A DNA stretch of 64,000 nucleotides from Paracoccaceae bacterium (GTDB lineage: Bacteria; Pseudomonadota; Alphaproteobacteria; Rhodobacterales; Rhodobacteraceae), in contig SDAL01000001.1 of NCBI GenBank assembly GCA_004153385.1, positions 1 to 64,000 of the forward strand. The letters are read 5' to 3'. The translations under genes and the position numbers were made by a program. Of this stretch, positions 8,294-16,511 are shown in pieces (the first letter of the stretch is position 1; every line of letters begins with the position of its first letter). The notes under the pieces were generated by a model. The model searched no databases, had not been told where the DNA came from, and worked only from the letters and a program-made list of their open reading frames with translations.

Positions 8294-8308
8294 CTGCTCC
8301 CGCAACCA
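8294..8308 (+). other. Possible tRNA 3'-end remnant / attachment-site half
   Basis: CTGCTCCCGCAACCA resembles the acceptor 3' strand plus CCA of a tRNA (a Ser-type end). It is followed 34 nt later by a strong terminator, as after a tRNA gene. The upstream 60 nt cannot be folded by eye into the rest of a tRNA. Integrated elements often leave such a duplicated 3' end, but the call is tentative. Confidence 0.3.
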
Positions 8309-8342
8309 AATACTAATCTACCAAAATTAGACGTACCCTCAT

Positions 8343-8365
8343 AACCCGCCCCGGCGGGTTTTTTT
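8343..8365 (+). terminator. Strong intrinsic terminator
   Basis: AACCCGCC, a 2-nt loop (cc), then GGCGGGTT running into seven T in all: an 8-bp GC-rich stem and T-run. It has no obvious gene directly upstream, which fits loss of a tRNA or other gene that it once served. Confidence 0.8.
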
Positions 8366-8487
8366 GCGTTCGGGACCGCCTTCCGCGTCAACCGTCGCAA
8401 ACCGCAAAAGCCCGTGAGCGTTGCATCTGACCCCCCTGACGACCCCGTCGCAAGGCGAAGCAAGCCGCAAGATCTTAGGGTCTGGAC

Positions 8488-8975
8488 TCATAACCAATAG
8501 ATGATGGTTGCAGCGAGAGCGATTGCGGACAAGAAGACCTTTGGGCACCTGTCGTACCGGGTCGCGACCCTTCTCCAATCCTTCAATCTACCGAACATGA
8601 TCTCGGTTCTATTTCGGCGTTTGTAGCGGCGCTTGTCGTATTTCACTGTGGTCTTGCGCTGCTTACGACCCGGGATGCAGGCGCGTATCCCTTTGTCTCG
8701 CAACGCTTCTCTGAACCAATCAGCGTCATAGCCGCGGTCACCGAGCAACCAGTCGACATTTGGCACGCTGCTCAGCAAGGCCCGGGCACCGATGTAGTCG
8801 CTGACCTGCCCGGCGGTCACGAACAAGCTGATCGGCCGCCCCTGGCTATCGCAGACCTCGTGCAGCTTGGTATTCATACCGCCCTTGGTGCGCCCGATCA
8901 GGCGTCCACGGCCCCCTTTTTCACGCCCATGCTGGTCGCGGTGCGGTGTGCCTTGAGGTAAGTCGCGTCAATCAT
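8488..8975 (-). pseudogene. IS5-type transposase ORFB (DDE domain), frame broken at A5G5
   Basis: ATG at 8975 overlaps the ORFA stop (TGATG). MIDATYLKAHRTATSMGVKK runs into a run of five A and five G at 8912-8921. One more G would give the expected KKGGRGRLIGRTKGG, but the frame as written stops soon after. The downstream frame carries LLGDRGYDADWFREAL and NRTEIMFGRLKDWRR, the second Asp and the Glu of the DDE triad. Either a 1-nt deletion has inactivated it, or -1 slippage on the homopolymers makes a functional product. Confidence 0.72.
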
Positions 8976-9244
8976 CACGGTCTCCTTTCTTGATGCTCGG
9001 TAGCCAAGCCAGCCATGATCCGATCAAAGACGCCCTTGTCGCTCCACCGCTTCCATCGGTTATAGAGGGTCTTGTGAGGGCCGTATTCTTTGGGCGCATC
9101 GCGCCAGCGTAACCCATTGCGGTTGATGAAAATAATCCCGCTCAGCACCTTGCGGTCATCAACCCTTGGCTTGCCGTGGGACTTCGGAAAATAGGGCTTC
9201 AAGCGCGTCATCTGCGCGTCGCTCAACCACAAAAGATCAGACAT
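8975..9244 (-). CDS. IS5-type transposase ORFA
   Basis: 89 residues: LLWLSDAQMTRLKPYFPKSH...GKPRVDDRKVLSGIIFINRN...WRDAPKEYGPHKTLYNRWKRW, the standard N-terminal domain (DUF4096-like) of IS427-group transposases, including the LRWRDAP and YGPHKTLYNRW motifs. It ends with a TGA overlapping the ORFB start. This half is intact. It binds the terminal repeats in this family, while ORFB supplies the catalytic residues. Confidence 0.8.
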   Translation of the reverse strand: MSDLLWLSDAQMTRLKPYFPKSHGKPRVDDRKVLSGIIFINRNGLRWRDAPKEYGPHKTLYNRWKRWSDKGVFDRIMAGLATEHQERRP

Positions 9245-9309
9245 GTCACCGCTCAGTTTTTCGGCGGTGAATCACGACGCTCGGCTGAGATCAATGGGTC
9301 CTGACCCTA

Positions 9310-9796
9310 GGTGCCTTCGGGAAGATGGCATGTCACTTGGAGATGTCGCCGCCGAGTTGGATGCCCATGAATGCCTGTTGAGAAAGTGGTGGATCGCTGA
9401 TCGGCGAGAGCGTGTTGAAAAAAACTGCGTCGATGGGCAGGCCTTCGAGCAGGTTTTAGTCGAACCGACTGTCGCTCCGGCGGCGCATCAAACTACCGCT
9501 GCAGCTAATAGCTCAGCAGGCTCAGCTCACCTGTACGTGGGCGGGATTTGCCTCAAGTTTCCCTTTGTCCATCGACGAAGCAGACCTTCTGAAGCTGATC
9601 CGTGTTGCTGGACAGTGCCAGTGATTGCACTGTCCAGCAGCGATCGTATCTATCTGACCACTCGCCCTGTCGATTTCCGGAAGGGAAGGGATGGCTTGGC
9701 CAATTACGTCATGACCAATTTGAAACTCGCCCCCTTCTCCGGTGCGTTCTTCGTCTTCCGCTCGAAGGGCGCGACAAGATCAAGGTTTTGATGTAG
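9310..9796 (+). pseudogene. IS66-family tnpA/tnpB remnant
   Basis: The first part reads LGDVAAELDAHECLLRKWW, as in IS66 TnpA. A frameshift near 9570 moves to SIDEADLLKLIRVAGQCQ, TnpA's usual C-terminal end, with TGA at 9622-9624. From GTG 9621 (4-nt overlap) comes the start of TnpB, SSDRIYLTTRPVDFRKGRDG...SGAFFVFRSK. This stops at 9791, where the IS3 remnant begins. tnpC is absent. The element was truncated on both sides, by the IS5-type copy on the left and the IS3 copy on the right. Confidence 0.75.
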
Positions 9797-10613
9797 AACA
9801 TAACCTGAGCCCCAAGTTTCTTCCAGCTCTGGGCGGAGTCCTTGGGGTTAAATTTTTGGCGCCAAGCCGCCATCTTGTCCATTGTCTTTCTCTGCAAAAT
9901 TCCATCGGTGTCAGGTTGCCCAATTCTGAGTGCGGCCTGCGCCAGCTGTAATCCTCCTGCCAGTCTTTAAGCGTGTTGCGGGCATCGCGCATTGTTCCAA
10001 ACAGCGTTTCGTTGAGACGCTCGTCTCGCAGTTTGCTGTTGAAGCTTTCAATGAAGCCGTTCTGCTGGGGCTTTCTAGGCGCGATGTGAAGCCAATCGAC
10101 GCCGATTTCCTGAACTCATTTAAGGATCGCGGTGCTGGTAAACTCAGGGTCGTTGGCCGATACAATCGTCTCTGGCACCCCTTTGGCCCGGCAATGATGT
10201 GTCCGCGACCAGCACCAAGTTCTCGCGATTGAGGTTATCGTCGACGGCCAGAATGCGAAAACGGGGATCGTCTGTCAGCGCATCAGACACGACATCCAAG
10301 CTCCAACGTCGGTTTGGACCATCGGCATTCTCTTGCCCAACGCACGCTTCCTGCCACCTCTGCGCCGCACCTTTTTGTGGTTCGCCGCACAACCTTCCCG
10401 CGCAATTATCCCATGGACGCAACTACAACCAAACCGTCGCTGTTTTCTGGATCGCCGTTTGATCGCATCGCGTCGCTCAGCGTCATCGCCACGGCGCGTC
10501 AGGTATCGCACCGTGGCCCGATCCACTTGCAGAGCATCGCACGCCTGTCGCTGGCTGACCTGATGGACCTCCATCAAATGCGCCATCGCCTCCCGCTTCG
10601 CAACGGGTGTCAT
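9797..10613 (-). pseudogene. IS3-family transposase OrfB remnant with several frameshifts
   Basis: Read on the minus strand, pieces in different frames follow the IS3 OrfB order. First MTPVAKREAMAHLMEVHQ and RQACDALQVDRATVRY (helix-turn-helix), then PNRRWSLDVVSDALTDDPRF and NRENLVLVADTSLPG (integrase core), then [20 protein letters not shown] and [11 protein letters not shown] (end with the final catalytic region). At least three frameshifts separate them. The AAAAAAAG just before the ATG at 10613 is the usual OrfA-OrfB slippage site, but OrfA itself is gone. Non-functional. Confidence 0.75.
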
Positions 10614-10628
10614 CTTTTTTTAGATTGA

Positions 10629-11420
10629 TGTCTCGGAACATGCATCCGACCCATATGATCTGTTAGCTTTGCCGTCTTTCTGGCCGGTAAAGCTGTAGGT
10701 CAGCTGCTCGCCTGCCGGGCAGACACAGGCATGTGTGCCGCTATCATATGCGACCTTAGCCTTGTCGAACTGACTGGGTGCAGCGGCGCTTGATATTATA
10801 GGGTTGGGAACCACACCTGAGATGCCGGCCTCTTCGCTGGCGACGATTTACTGCTCTTGTCGTCCACTTGATCCGTGATCTCTGTGGGCTGATCTGCCGC
10901 TAAGAGATCATTGGCCGCCGCGACCATCATCGACAAGGCATGCCGCTCAGCCCCGCGCATTGCTATTTCATGGGCAACGATCAGGTTGCGATTGGCGTCG
11001 ACGGCCGTTTGAATATTACAGTCGATACTGCGCAGCATCGGGGCCGTTGTTGCTGTGGATCGTGCATCAGGACCACCAAGCGAAACTTGGGGCGCGCGGC
11101 GGTCCCATCCATGCTCTGCTCGATTGTTCTGTAGCACAGGGCTTCTTTTGACAGATGCGCCAGCTTTCTCAAGACACGTTCCAGATTGCCATCACGTTCG
11201 CGCCCCAAACGCCGCGATGAAGGGAGCTGGTTTAAATACCCGTAGACCTGAATTCGAAGCAACAAGACAGGGTGACAGCCGGGCCGAGCAATTGCCGCTG
11301 GCGGTGCATTGAAGCCCGGCACCGTAAGATCGACAAGGGCTGCGAAAGGTGTCACTCAGACGAACGAGACGGCGCATACCATCGATCATGTCGAAATGGG
11401 CAGGGGTCCACACGGCCTGT
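10629..11420 (-). pseudogene. IS1182-family transposase remnant
   Basis: Fragments in order on the minus strand match IS1182 transposases: GCHPVLLLRIQVYGYLNQLP then SSRRLGRERDGNLE (N-terminal), CNIQTAVDANRNLIVAHEIA (central Asp region) and FDKAKVAYDSGTHACVCPAG then EQLTYSFTGQKDGKA (insertion domain). Several frameshifts and missing segments (including the C-terminal Glu region) show it is dead. It abuts the IS3 remnant at about 10.62 kb. Confidence 0.7.
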
Positions 11421-11557
11421 CCGCACTGCGAACATCCCCAGCCTGACGGAGGCTGCCCGCTATGTCGAAGGTTGGCAATGGGCCGCTCTGGCTGGCGTTT
11501 AGCTCATGAGCTTCCACAACCAAAAATAAAAAATGCCCTACGCCTAGAGAAGGCAAA

Positions 11558-11584
11558 CCTGCATCTCCTGCATCTCCTGCATCA
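11558..11584 (+). repeat. Three tandem 9-bp repeats (CCTGCATCT)
   Basis: CCTGCATCT occurs twice and is followed by CCTGCATCA, head to tail, in the degenerate DNA next to the IS1182 remnant. Probably simple slippage with no known role. Confidence 0.75.
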
Positions 11585-12472
11585 GCGGCGTGAAAACAGG
11601 ACCGATCATTCCGATGTGCACGGCGTCTGCTGCCGAGGACTTGCCGTGAGAAAGCATAGACCTTCACCGATTGAACGCATCGGGCGGAGGCTGACAAGCC
11701 GCGAGCCTGCGTTCAGCCAGCACACTGCAGATAAAACCGGCACAGTACCAGCACGCAAACACTCAGGCGCCTGACAGCAAGCACACGATCCTTCAAATGA
11801 TTGCGGGACCTACGAATGAGGCGTCGACTCTGCGGCGGGCTGCATGCCGGGGGGAGGCGGCGTCCAACTTGATTTTCATGGCGCAAGCCTCGTCAGGTTT
11901 GCTGTATATTGCGCGATCACAAGAGATCTTATGAATAGCATTCGTGAAAAAGCGCACCGATCTTGCCTTGAGATCTGATGTGCATCTTACGGATCGTTTA
12001 TGCGCGTAAAATGCTGGCGCTAAAGATGTAAATTTTAAGCGTTCCATTCAAAACAGAGATTTCTGGAAATCTGCGGCTGGGCCCGCTCAAGAATGCAACT
12101 GAAAAACTGCCACTTAGGCGGATGGCACCCTTAAGAAATGAGGGCTTGAGGCTGGGCGTTAACAACGCAATGGATTTGGTTCGTCGCGAAACATGGTGGT
12201 AGAAACAGCATCCCTCTTCTGGCTGCGCCGTCAGGTGTAAGACGCAATAGGCGCTATAAGTTTGGCCTGTGAAACACACATGGAGCTGTGTGAAACGCTT
12301 ACGCGATCCCGCAGCGTCGTGTCACACATGCAGCCTAGCCCTCGTCAGAAATGGTTAAAAAATAGGCAAAGTTTTTCTGGATGCCTTGAAAATTTGCATA
12401 TCTTCATGGCGGGACGGTTTTGCAATCTGATGATCTTTACGTGACGATTTCGTGATGCTATTTCATGTATTA

Positions 12473-12492
12473 GCAAAACAACAAAGTTTTGC
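12473..12492. promoter_or_regulatory. 20-bp inverted repeat GCAAAAC-N6-GTTTTGC (operator-like)
   Basis: Perfect 7-bp arms with a 6-nt spacer (AACAAA), 185 nt ahead of the binding-protein gene. It could be a repressor/activator site or a leader hairpin with a hexaloop starting in A. No regulator is assigned. Confidence 0.45.
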
Positions 12493-12515
12493 ACATGCCG
12501 GATGCCAAAAGCGTC

Positions 12516-12544
12516 GTCTGGATATTGCCGGATCTCTGATCCGG
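12516..12544 (+). promoter_or_regulatory. Overlapping alternative hairpins in the amide-operon leader (candidate AmiR antitermination site)
   Basis: GTCTGG (12516-12521) pairs with CCGGAT (12528-12533) around a hexaloop ATATTG. The same CCGGAT, extended to CCGGATC (12528-12534), pairs instead with GATCCGG (12538-12544) around TCT, followed by a weak T-rich stretch. The two stems exclude each other. An ANTAR protein ends this operon, and such proteins act by binding hexaloop hairpins to block a terminator. The loop has A at position 1 but lacks the consensus G at position 4, so the assignment is inference. Confidence 0.4.
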
Positions 12545-12603
12545 TCATTTCTCCATTTCCTTATCGAAATTGTTGCCGGCAGCCCTGTGTCGGCAGTCGA
12601 GCC

Positions 12604-12639
12604 TCGCATGTGTTTTCCCCTTGGAAAATGATCGTGCGA
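12604..12639 (+). promoter_or_regulatory. Leader hairpin just upstream of the binding-protein gene
   Basis: TCGCATG (12604-12610) pairs with CGTGCGA (12633-12639), enclosing TTTTCC-CCTT-GGAAAA. It ends 37 nt before the start codon and has no following T-run. It may shape translation or mRNA stability. Confidence 0.4.
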
Positions 12640-12676
12640 TGGCGGGACGACAGGGCCCAATCATTGAGGTCAAATA

Positions 12677-13900
12677 ATGAAAATCAACCGTCGCCAGACG
12701 TTGGGCCTGCTTGGCTCGACAGCCGTTCTTGCTTGTCCGAATATTCTATCCGCTCAGGAGGGGCCGATCAACGTGTCGGCGCTTTATGATCTTTCCGGCG
12801 GCCTTGATGTTTACGGGGCACCAATTGTCGACACGCTGAAATTCGCTGTCGCAGAGCAAAACCGTAACGGGGGCCTTTTGGGTCGCGAGATAGAGCTGAA
12901 GGTGTTCGATCCGCAATCCAACATGCAGCTTTATGCCCAATTCGGTCGCCAGACCGTTTTGGCCGACAAGCCTGCTGTGGTGTTTGGCGGCATCACCTCC
13001 TCCTCGCGCGAGGTGTTGCGCCCGATCATGCGCCAGTTCAACACGCTGTATTTCTATGCCAATCAATACGAAGGTGGTGTTTGCGATCGAAACATGTTCG
13101 CAACCGGCGTGACACCGGGGCAGACGGTCGAAAAACTGGTGGATTATTCCACCAAGACGTTTGGCAAGAAGGTTTATATCGTCGCGGCCGATTATAACTA
13201 TGGTCAGATCACCGCAAATTGGGTGCGTAAATTCACAGCCGATCAGGGCGGTGAGGTGCTGGCGGTCGAATTCTTCCCGCTGGATGTGACAGATTTCAAA
13301 ACGGCCATCTCGAAGATACAGCAGGCAAAACCGGACTATGTCTGGTCGGCGCTTGTTGGCGGGGCGCATATCTCCTTCTACCGCCAGTGGCAGGCGGCGG
13401 GGATGCACCGGCAAATTCCGCTTTCGTCTACCACATTCGCAGGCGGCAACGAGCATGTCATCCTTACGCCCGAGGAATGCAACGGCTTTATGGTCTGCCA
13501 GAATTATCTTCAGGAGATCGATACCCCCCAGAACGCGGCCTTCGTATCAGCGTTTCACAAGATGTATGGTGCCGATTATCCCTATATCACCGAACTTGGC
13601 GTTGGCGCCTATCAGGGGTTCAAGCTGTGGGCCAAGGGCGTCGAGCAGGCAGGGACCACAGACCGGATGCCGGTTATCGAGGCGTTGGAAACCGGCGTGT
13701 CGGTCGACGGGCCGAGCGGCCGTGTGCAAATCGATCCGCAGACGCATCACACGATCATGGATGTGCATATCGCGCGGGTACAGGACGGTGGGCTGGTGCC
13801 CGTCGAGACCTTCTCGCAAGCGCGACCTGTCGACACCGCAATGTCGTGTGATCTGATCGCAAACCCAGCCGATACCACGCAATACGTGATCGAGCTGTAA
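12677..13900 (+). CDS. Amide/urea-type ABC transporter periplasmic binding protein
   Basis: 407 residues with an N-terminal export signal. NRRQTLGLLG suggests the Tat route, and cleavage is likely after about residue 26. The mature part is a type I periplasmic binding fold of the AmiC/UrtA/FmdD class (LYDLSGGLDVYGAPIVDTLK near 37-56; FGGITSSSREVLRPIM). It would deliver short amides, urea or a related solute to the two permeases that follow. It is the first gene of an operon that also codes for an amidase and an AmiC/AmiR pair, which argues for an amide ligand. GAGG precedes the ATG. Confidence 0.85.
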   Translation: MKINRRQTLGLLGSTAVLACPNILSAQEGPINVSALYDLSGGLDVYGAPIVDTLKFAVAEQNRNGGLLGREIELKVFDPQSNMQLYAQFGRQTVLADKPAVVFGGITSSSREVLRPIMRQFNTLYFYANQYEGGVCDRNMFATGVTPGQTVEKLVDYSTKTFGKKVYIVAADYNYGQITANWVRKFTADQGGEVLAVEFFPLDVTDFKTAISKIQQAKPDYVWSALVGGAHISFYRQWQAAGMHRQIPLSSTTFAGGNEHVILTPEECNGFMVCQNYLQEIDTPQNAAFVSAFHKMYGADYPYITELGVGAYQGFKLWAKGVEQAGTTDRMPVIEALETGVSVDGPSGRVQIDPQTHHTIMDVHIARVQDGGLVPVETFSQARPVDTAMSCDLIANPADTTQYVIEL

Positions 13901-13909
13901 GGAGCGGAC

Positions 13910-14779
13910 ATGGATCTGGCATCTATCCTGACAATCGAGATTCTGGGCTCTGTGGCCGTTTTGGTGCTGATCAGCATCGGGCTGGCCGTGGTGTTCGGGA
14001 TGATGAAGGTGATCAATATGGCGCATGGCGAATTTCTCATGATAGGGGGATATGTTGCCATCTATGCAAAAAACTGGGCTGGCCTGAATTTCTGGGTCAG
14101 CTCGCTTGTGGTGGCGCCGCTTTGCGTGGGGCTACTGGGGCTGGCCTTGGAATGGCTTGTTGTACGCCATTTATATGGCCGGATGATTGATACCATGCTG
14201 GCGACATGGGGGATCAGTCTTGCCCTGATCGGTGCGATGACCATGCTGGTTGGCAATACCACGACGGGGATTTCCACGCCGCTCTCAAGCGTGACAATCG
14301 GGGCATATTCGGTCAGCGGCTACGGGATCTATCTGATCTGTCTGGCGCTTGCGATTTTTGTGCTGCTGTACGGGCTGTTTCGCTTTACCGCCTTCGGGTT
14401 GCAGGCGCGCGCCACAACCCAAAACGCCGATATGGTGGCCGCACTCGGGGGCAACCCGCGCAGGATTTATTCGATGACCTTCGCTCTGGGGGCCGCTTTG
14501 GGGGGCTTGGGCGGGGCCGCACTCGCCCCGATTACGGGTGTCATTCCTACCATTGGTGCCACCTATATCGCCAAAGCCTTCATCACTGTGATCAGCGGCG
14601 GCGGGGCTGTGATTGCGGGGAACCTGTCGGCGTCTTTGTTGTTTGGCACCGTTGGTCAGGTTTTCACCTATCTTTATACGCCGGTCATAGGCGAGGTGGC
14701 GCTGCTGGTGGCAGCCGTGGTTCTGATCCGGATTTTGCCGAAAGGCATCACCGGTCGTTTCTTCCGGAGGTCCATCTGA
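13910..14779 (+). CDS. ABC transporter permease, LivH/UrtB type
   Basis: 289 residues, highly hydrophobic with about eight membrane segments. The conserved LivH-type region VFGMMKVINMAHGEFLMIGG is near residues 28-47, and a GGLGGAALAPITG segment lies near 200. It forms one half of the membrane channel with the next gene. It starts 9 nt after the binding-protein gene and overlaps the next permease by one base (TGATG), so the two are likely co-translated. The substrate follows from the binding protein and is probably an amide or urea-like compound. Confidence 0.87.
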   Translation: MDLASILTIEILGSVAVLVLISIGLAVVFGMMKVINMAHGEFLMIGGYVAIYAKNWAGLNFWVSSLVVAPLCVGLLGLALEWLVVRHLYGRMIDTMLATWGISLALIGAMTMLVGNTTTGISTPLSSVTIGAYSVSGYGIYLICLALAIFVLLYGLFRFTAFGLQARATTQNADMVAALGGNPRRIYSMTFALGAALGGLGGAALAPITGVIPTIGATYIAKAFITVISGGGAVIAGNLSASLLFGTVGQVFTYLYTPVIGEVALLVAAVVLIRILPKGITGRFFRRSI

Positions 14780-15783
14780 TGTCGCGTATCTTACAAACAC
14801 TCGCCTTGCTGGTCGTGCTCGCGGGCGGAATGGCACTGCCCAATCTGGTCGAACTTTATACGGTCTACGAGGTCACGGTTTATGTCGTGATGGCACTTCT
14901 TGCGCTGAGCCTTGCCTTTATCTGGGGCAAGGGCGGGATCATGTGTCTGGGGCAGGCAAGCTTCTTCGGTCTGGGGGCGTATGCGTACGCGATTGCCGCG
15001 CTCAATTTCGGTCCCGGACTGCTGGCCGTTGCCATCGCGATTTCAGTGCCAACGCTCTTTGCCGCAATCCTTGGCTATTTCATGTTCTACGGCCGGATCA
15101 GCGACATCTACGTCGGTGTGATCACGCTGGCCGTATCGCTGATCTTGATGAACCTCGTGAATTCAACCTCGGGGCCGCAATACCGTATAGGAGCGGCGCA
15201 ACTTGGCGGCTTCAACGGGATTACGGGGATCCCGACACTTGCATGGCCCAACGGAACACCACTGGATCCGGCGGCGCTGTTCAGACTGTCGCTTACGTTG
15301 CTGGTGGGCTGTTTCGCAGCGATCAGCCTTTACCTGCGCAGCCGCGCGGGCAAGGTTGTAATCGCGATCCGCGAGAACGAATACCGTGCCGAGCTGCTGG
15401 GCTATAATGTTGCGCTGAGCAAGCTTGTCACGTTTTCTGCGGGCGGTGCACTTGCCGGTCTGGCAGGCTGTCTGTTCGCGAATTGGGGCGCTTTTGTCAG
15501 CCCGACAGTTTTCGCGCTGGTGCAGTCGGCGCAGATCATCATCTGGGTGATCGTCGGCGGTCGGGGGACGCTGATCGGGCCGATATTGGGATGTATCGCG
15601 TTGCAATGGGCGACCACGCAGCTTGGCACTCAACAAACGATACAGGTCAATCTTGTGCTCGGTCTGGTGCTGACCTTCTTCGTTCTGGTCGTGCCGGCGG
15701 GTATCGCGCCGCTTCTGGCAAAATGCGCCAGAGCCGTCACCCCAAGCAGGTCCCGTATCACCGCTAAGGAGAAACAGGCATGA
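14779..15783 (+). CDS. ABC transporter permease, LivM/UrtC type
   Basis: 334 residues beginning MSRILQTLALLVVLAGG. The LivM-type signature GKGGIMCLGQASFFGLGAYA lies near 54-73, REN (AIRENEYRAELLGYN) is in the cytoplasmic loop, and TFSAGGALAGLAG comes after it. A longer open frame extends upstream, but the ATG overlapping the previous stop and the good GGAGG site show this start. It pairs with the LivH-like subunit in the inner membrane. Its stop overlaps the first ATPase gene by 4 nt. Confidence 0.87.
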   Translation: MSRILQTLALLVVLAGGMALPNLVELYTVYEVTVYVVMALLALSLAFIWGKGGIMCLGQASFFGLGAYAYAIAALNFGPGLLAVAIAISVPTLFAAILGYFMFYGRISDIYVGVITLAVSLILMNLVNSTSGPQYRIGAAQLGGFNGITGIPTLAWPNGTPLDPAALFRLSLTLLVGCFAAISLYLRSRAGKVVIAIRENEYRAELLGYNVALSKLVTFSAGGALAGLAGCLFANWGAFVSPTVFALVQSAQIIIWVIVGGRGTLIGPILGCIALQWATTQLGTQQTIQVNLVLGLVLTFFVLVVPAGIAPLLAKCARAVTPSRSRITAKEKQA

Positions 15784-16511
15784 ATGGCGAGGTTATTCTC
15801 AAGGCCGAAGGGCTGGGCATCAGCTTTGGCGGTGTTCACGCAGTCAAAGCGGTCGATTTCGAATTGCGCGCAGGAGAGCTGCGTTGCCTGATCGGGCCGA
15901 ACGGAGCTGGTAAAACGACGTTTTTCCGCTTGTTGAGTGGCCAGCACAAGCCGACACGTGGCACGGTCACGTTCAAGGGACAGACGCTGACATCGCTTCT
16001 GCCCTACCAGATCTCGCGCCTCGGGATCGGGATCAAGACGCAGGTGCCCAGTCTGTTTGAGGACATGACGGTGGCCGAAAACCTCGAATTGGCGGTGCCG
16101 CACGGCGTTCATGCACGAGACATTCCTCACCGCGTCGCAGAGGTGCTGGAGCGTATCGGCTTGGCCGACCTGCGTGATCGCCCCTGTGCCGAGCTGGCCC
16201 ATGGCCAGCGGCAGTGGGTGGAGCTGGGGCAGATCCTTGCATCACGCCCCGCCGTCGCACTTCTGGATGAACCCGCCGCCGGTATGACCCATATCGAAAG
16301 CGTCAAAACAGTCGAGATTATCCGTGACATCACCCGTTACAGCGCGGTGATCGTGGTTGAACACGACATGGATTTCATCCGGATGATCGGAGACCGCGTG
16401 ACCGTTTTCGAGCAGGGCGAGGTTATTGCAGAGGGCAGTTTCCAGCAGGTCGCACAGGACCCGCAGGTTCGTGCTGCCTATCTGGGCCGAAAGGAGACAA
16501 CGGATGCTTGA
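15780..16511 (+). CDS. ABC transporter ATP-binding protein, LivG/UrtD type
   Basis: 243 residues. Walker A GPNGAGKTT lies near 39-47, and the ABC signature is a variant (LAHGQRQWVELGQIL instead of LSGGQ), as in UrtD proteins. Walker B is VALLDEPAAGM and the H-loop is VVEHDMDFI. It powers import through the two permeases together with the next gene. ATGA overlap with the permease and an 8-nt overlap with the following ATPase indicate tight co-translation. Confidence 0.87.
   Translation: MNGEVILKAEGLGISFGGVHAVKAVDFELRAGELRCLIGPNGAGKTTFFRLLSGQHKPTRGTVTFKGQTLTSLLPYQISRLGIGIKTQVPSLFEDMTVAENLELAVPHGVHARDIPHRVAEVLERIGLADLRDRPCAELAHGQRQWVELGQILASRPAVALLDEPAAGMTHIESVKTVEIIRDITRYSAVIVVEHDMDFIRMIGDRVTVFEQGEVIAEGSFQQVAQDPQVRAAYLGRKETTDA

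Larger units (their letters stand above)
7720..8477. other. Non-coding stretch between acuR and the IS5-type element
   Basis: No convincing gene in about 760 nt. Open frames of up to 123 codons exist on the minus strand, but they lack a ribosome site and resemble no protein I know. The stretch holds a tRNA-like 3' end at 8294-8308 and a strong terminator at 8343-8365. It is probably the scar of earlier insertions. Confidence 0.5.
8478..9307 (-). mobile_element. IS5-family (IS427-like) insertion sequence, 830 bp
   Basis: Imperfect terminal inverted repeats GGGTCTGGACTCAT (from 8478) and GGGTCAGGACCCAT (from 9307 on the other strand) enclose a two-frame transposase. A TA dinucleotide flanks both ends (8476-8477 and 9308-9309), fitting a TA target duplication. 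The length and ORFA/ORFB layout are those of IS427-group elements. The copy is nearly complete, but its second frame is interrupted at an A5G5 run, so activity depends on slippage there. Confidence 0.8.
11421..12676. other. Long gene-poor region upstream of the amide operon
   Basis: About 1.25 kb without a supportable gene. GC content falls noticeably in 11.9-12.5 kb. The left part continues the insertion-sequence debris. The last 250 nt form the leader of the ABC-transporter/amidase operon and contain a 20-bp palindrome and overlapping hairpins, listed separately. No clear -35/-10 pair could be fixed by eye. Confidence 0.5.
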
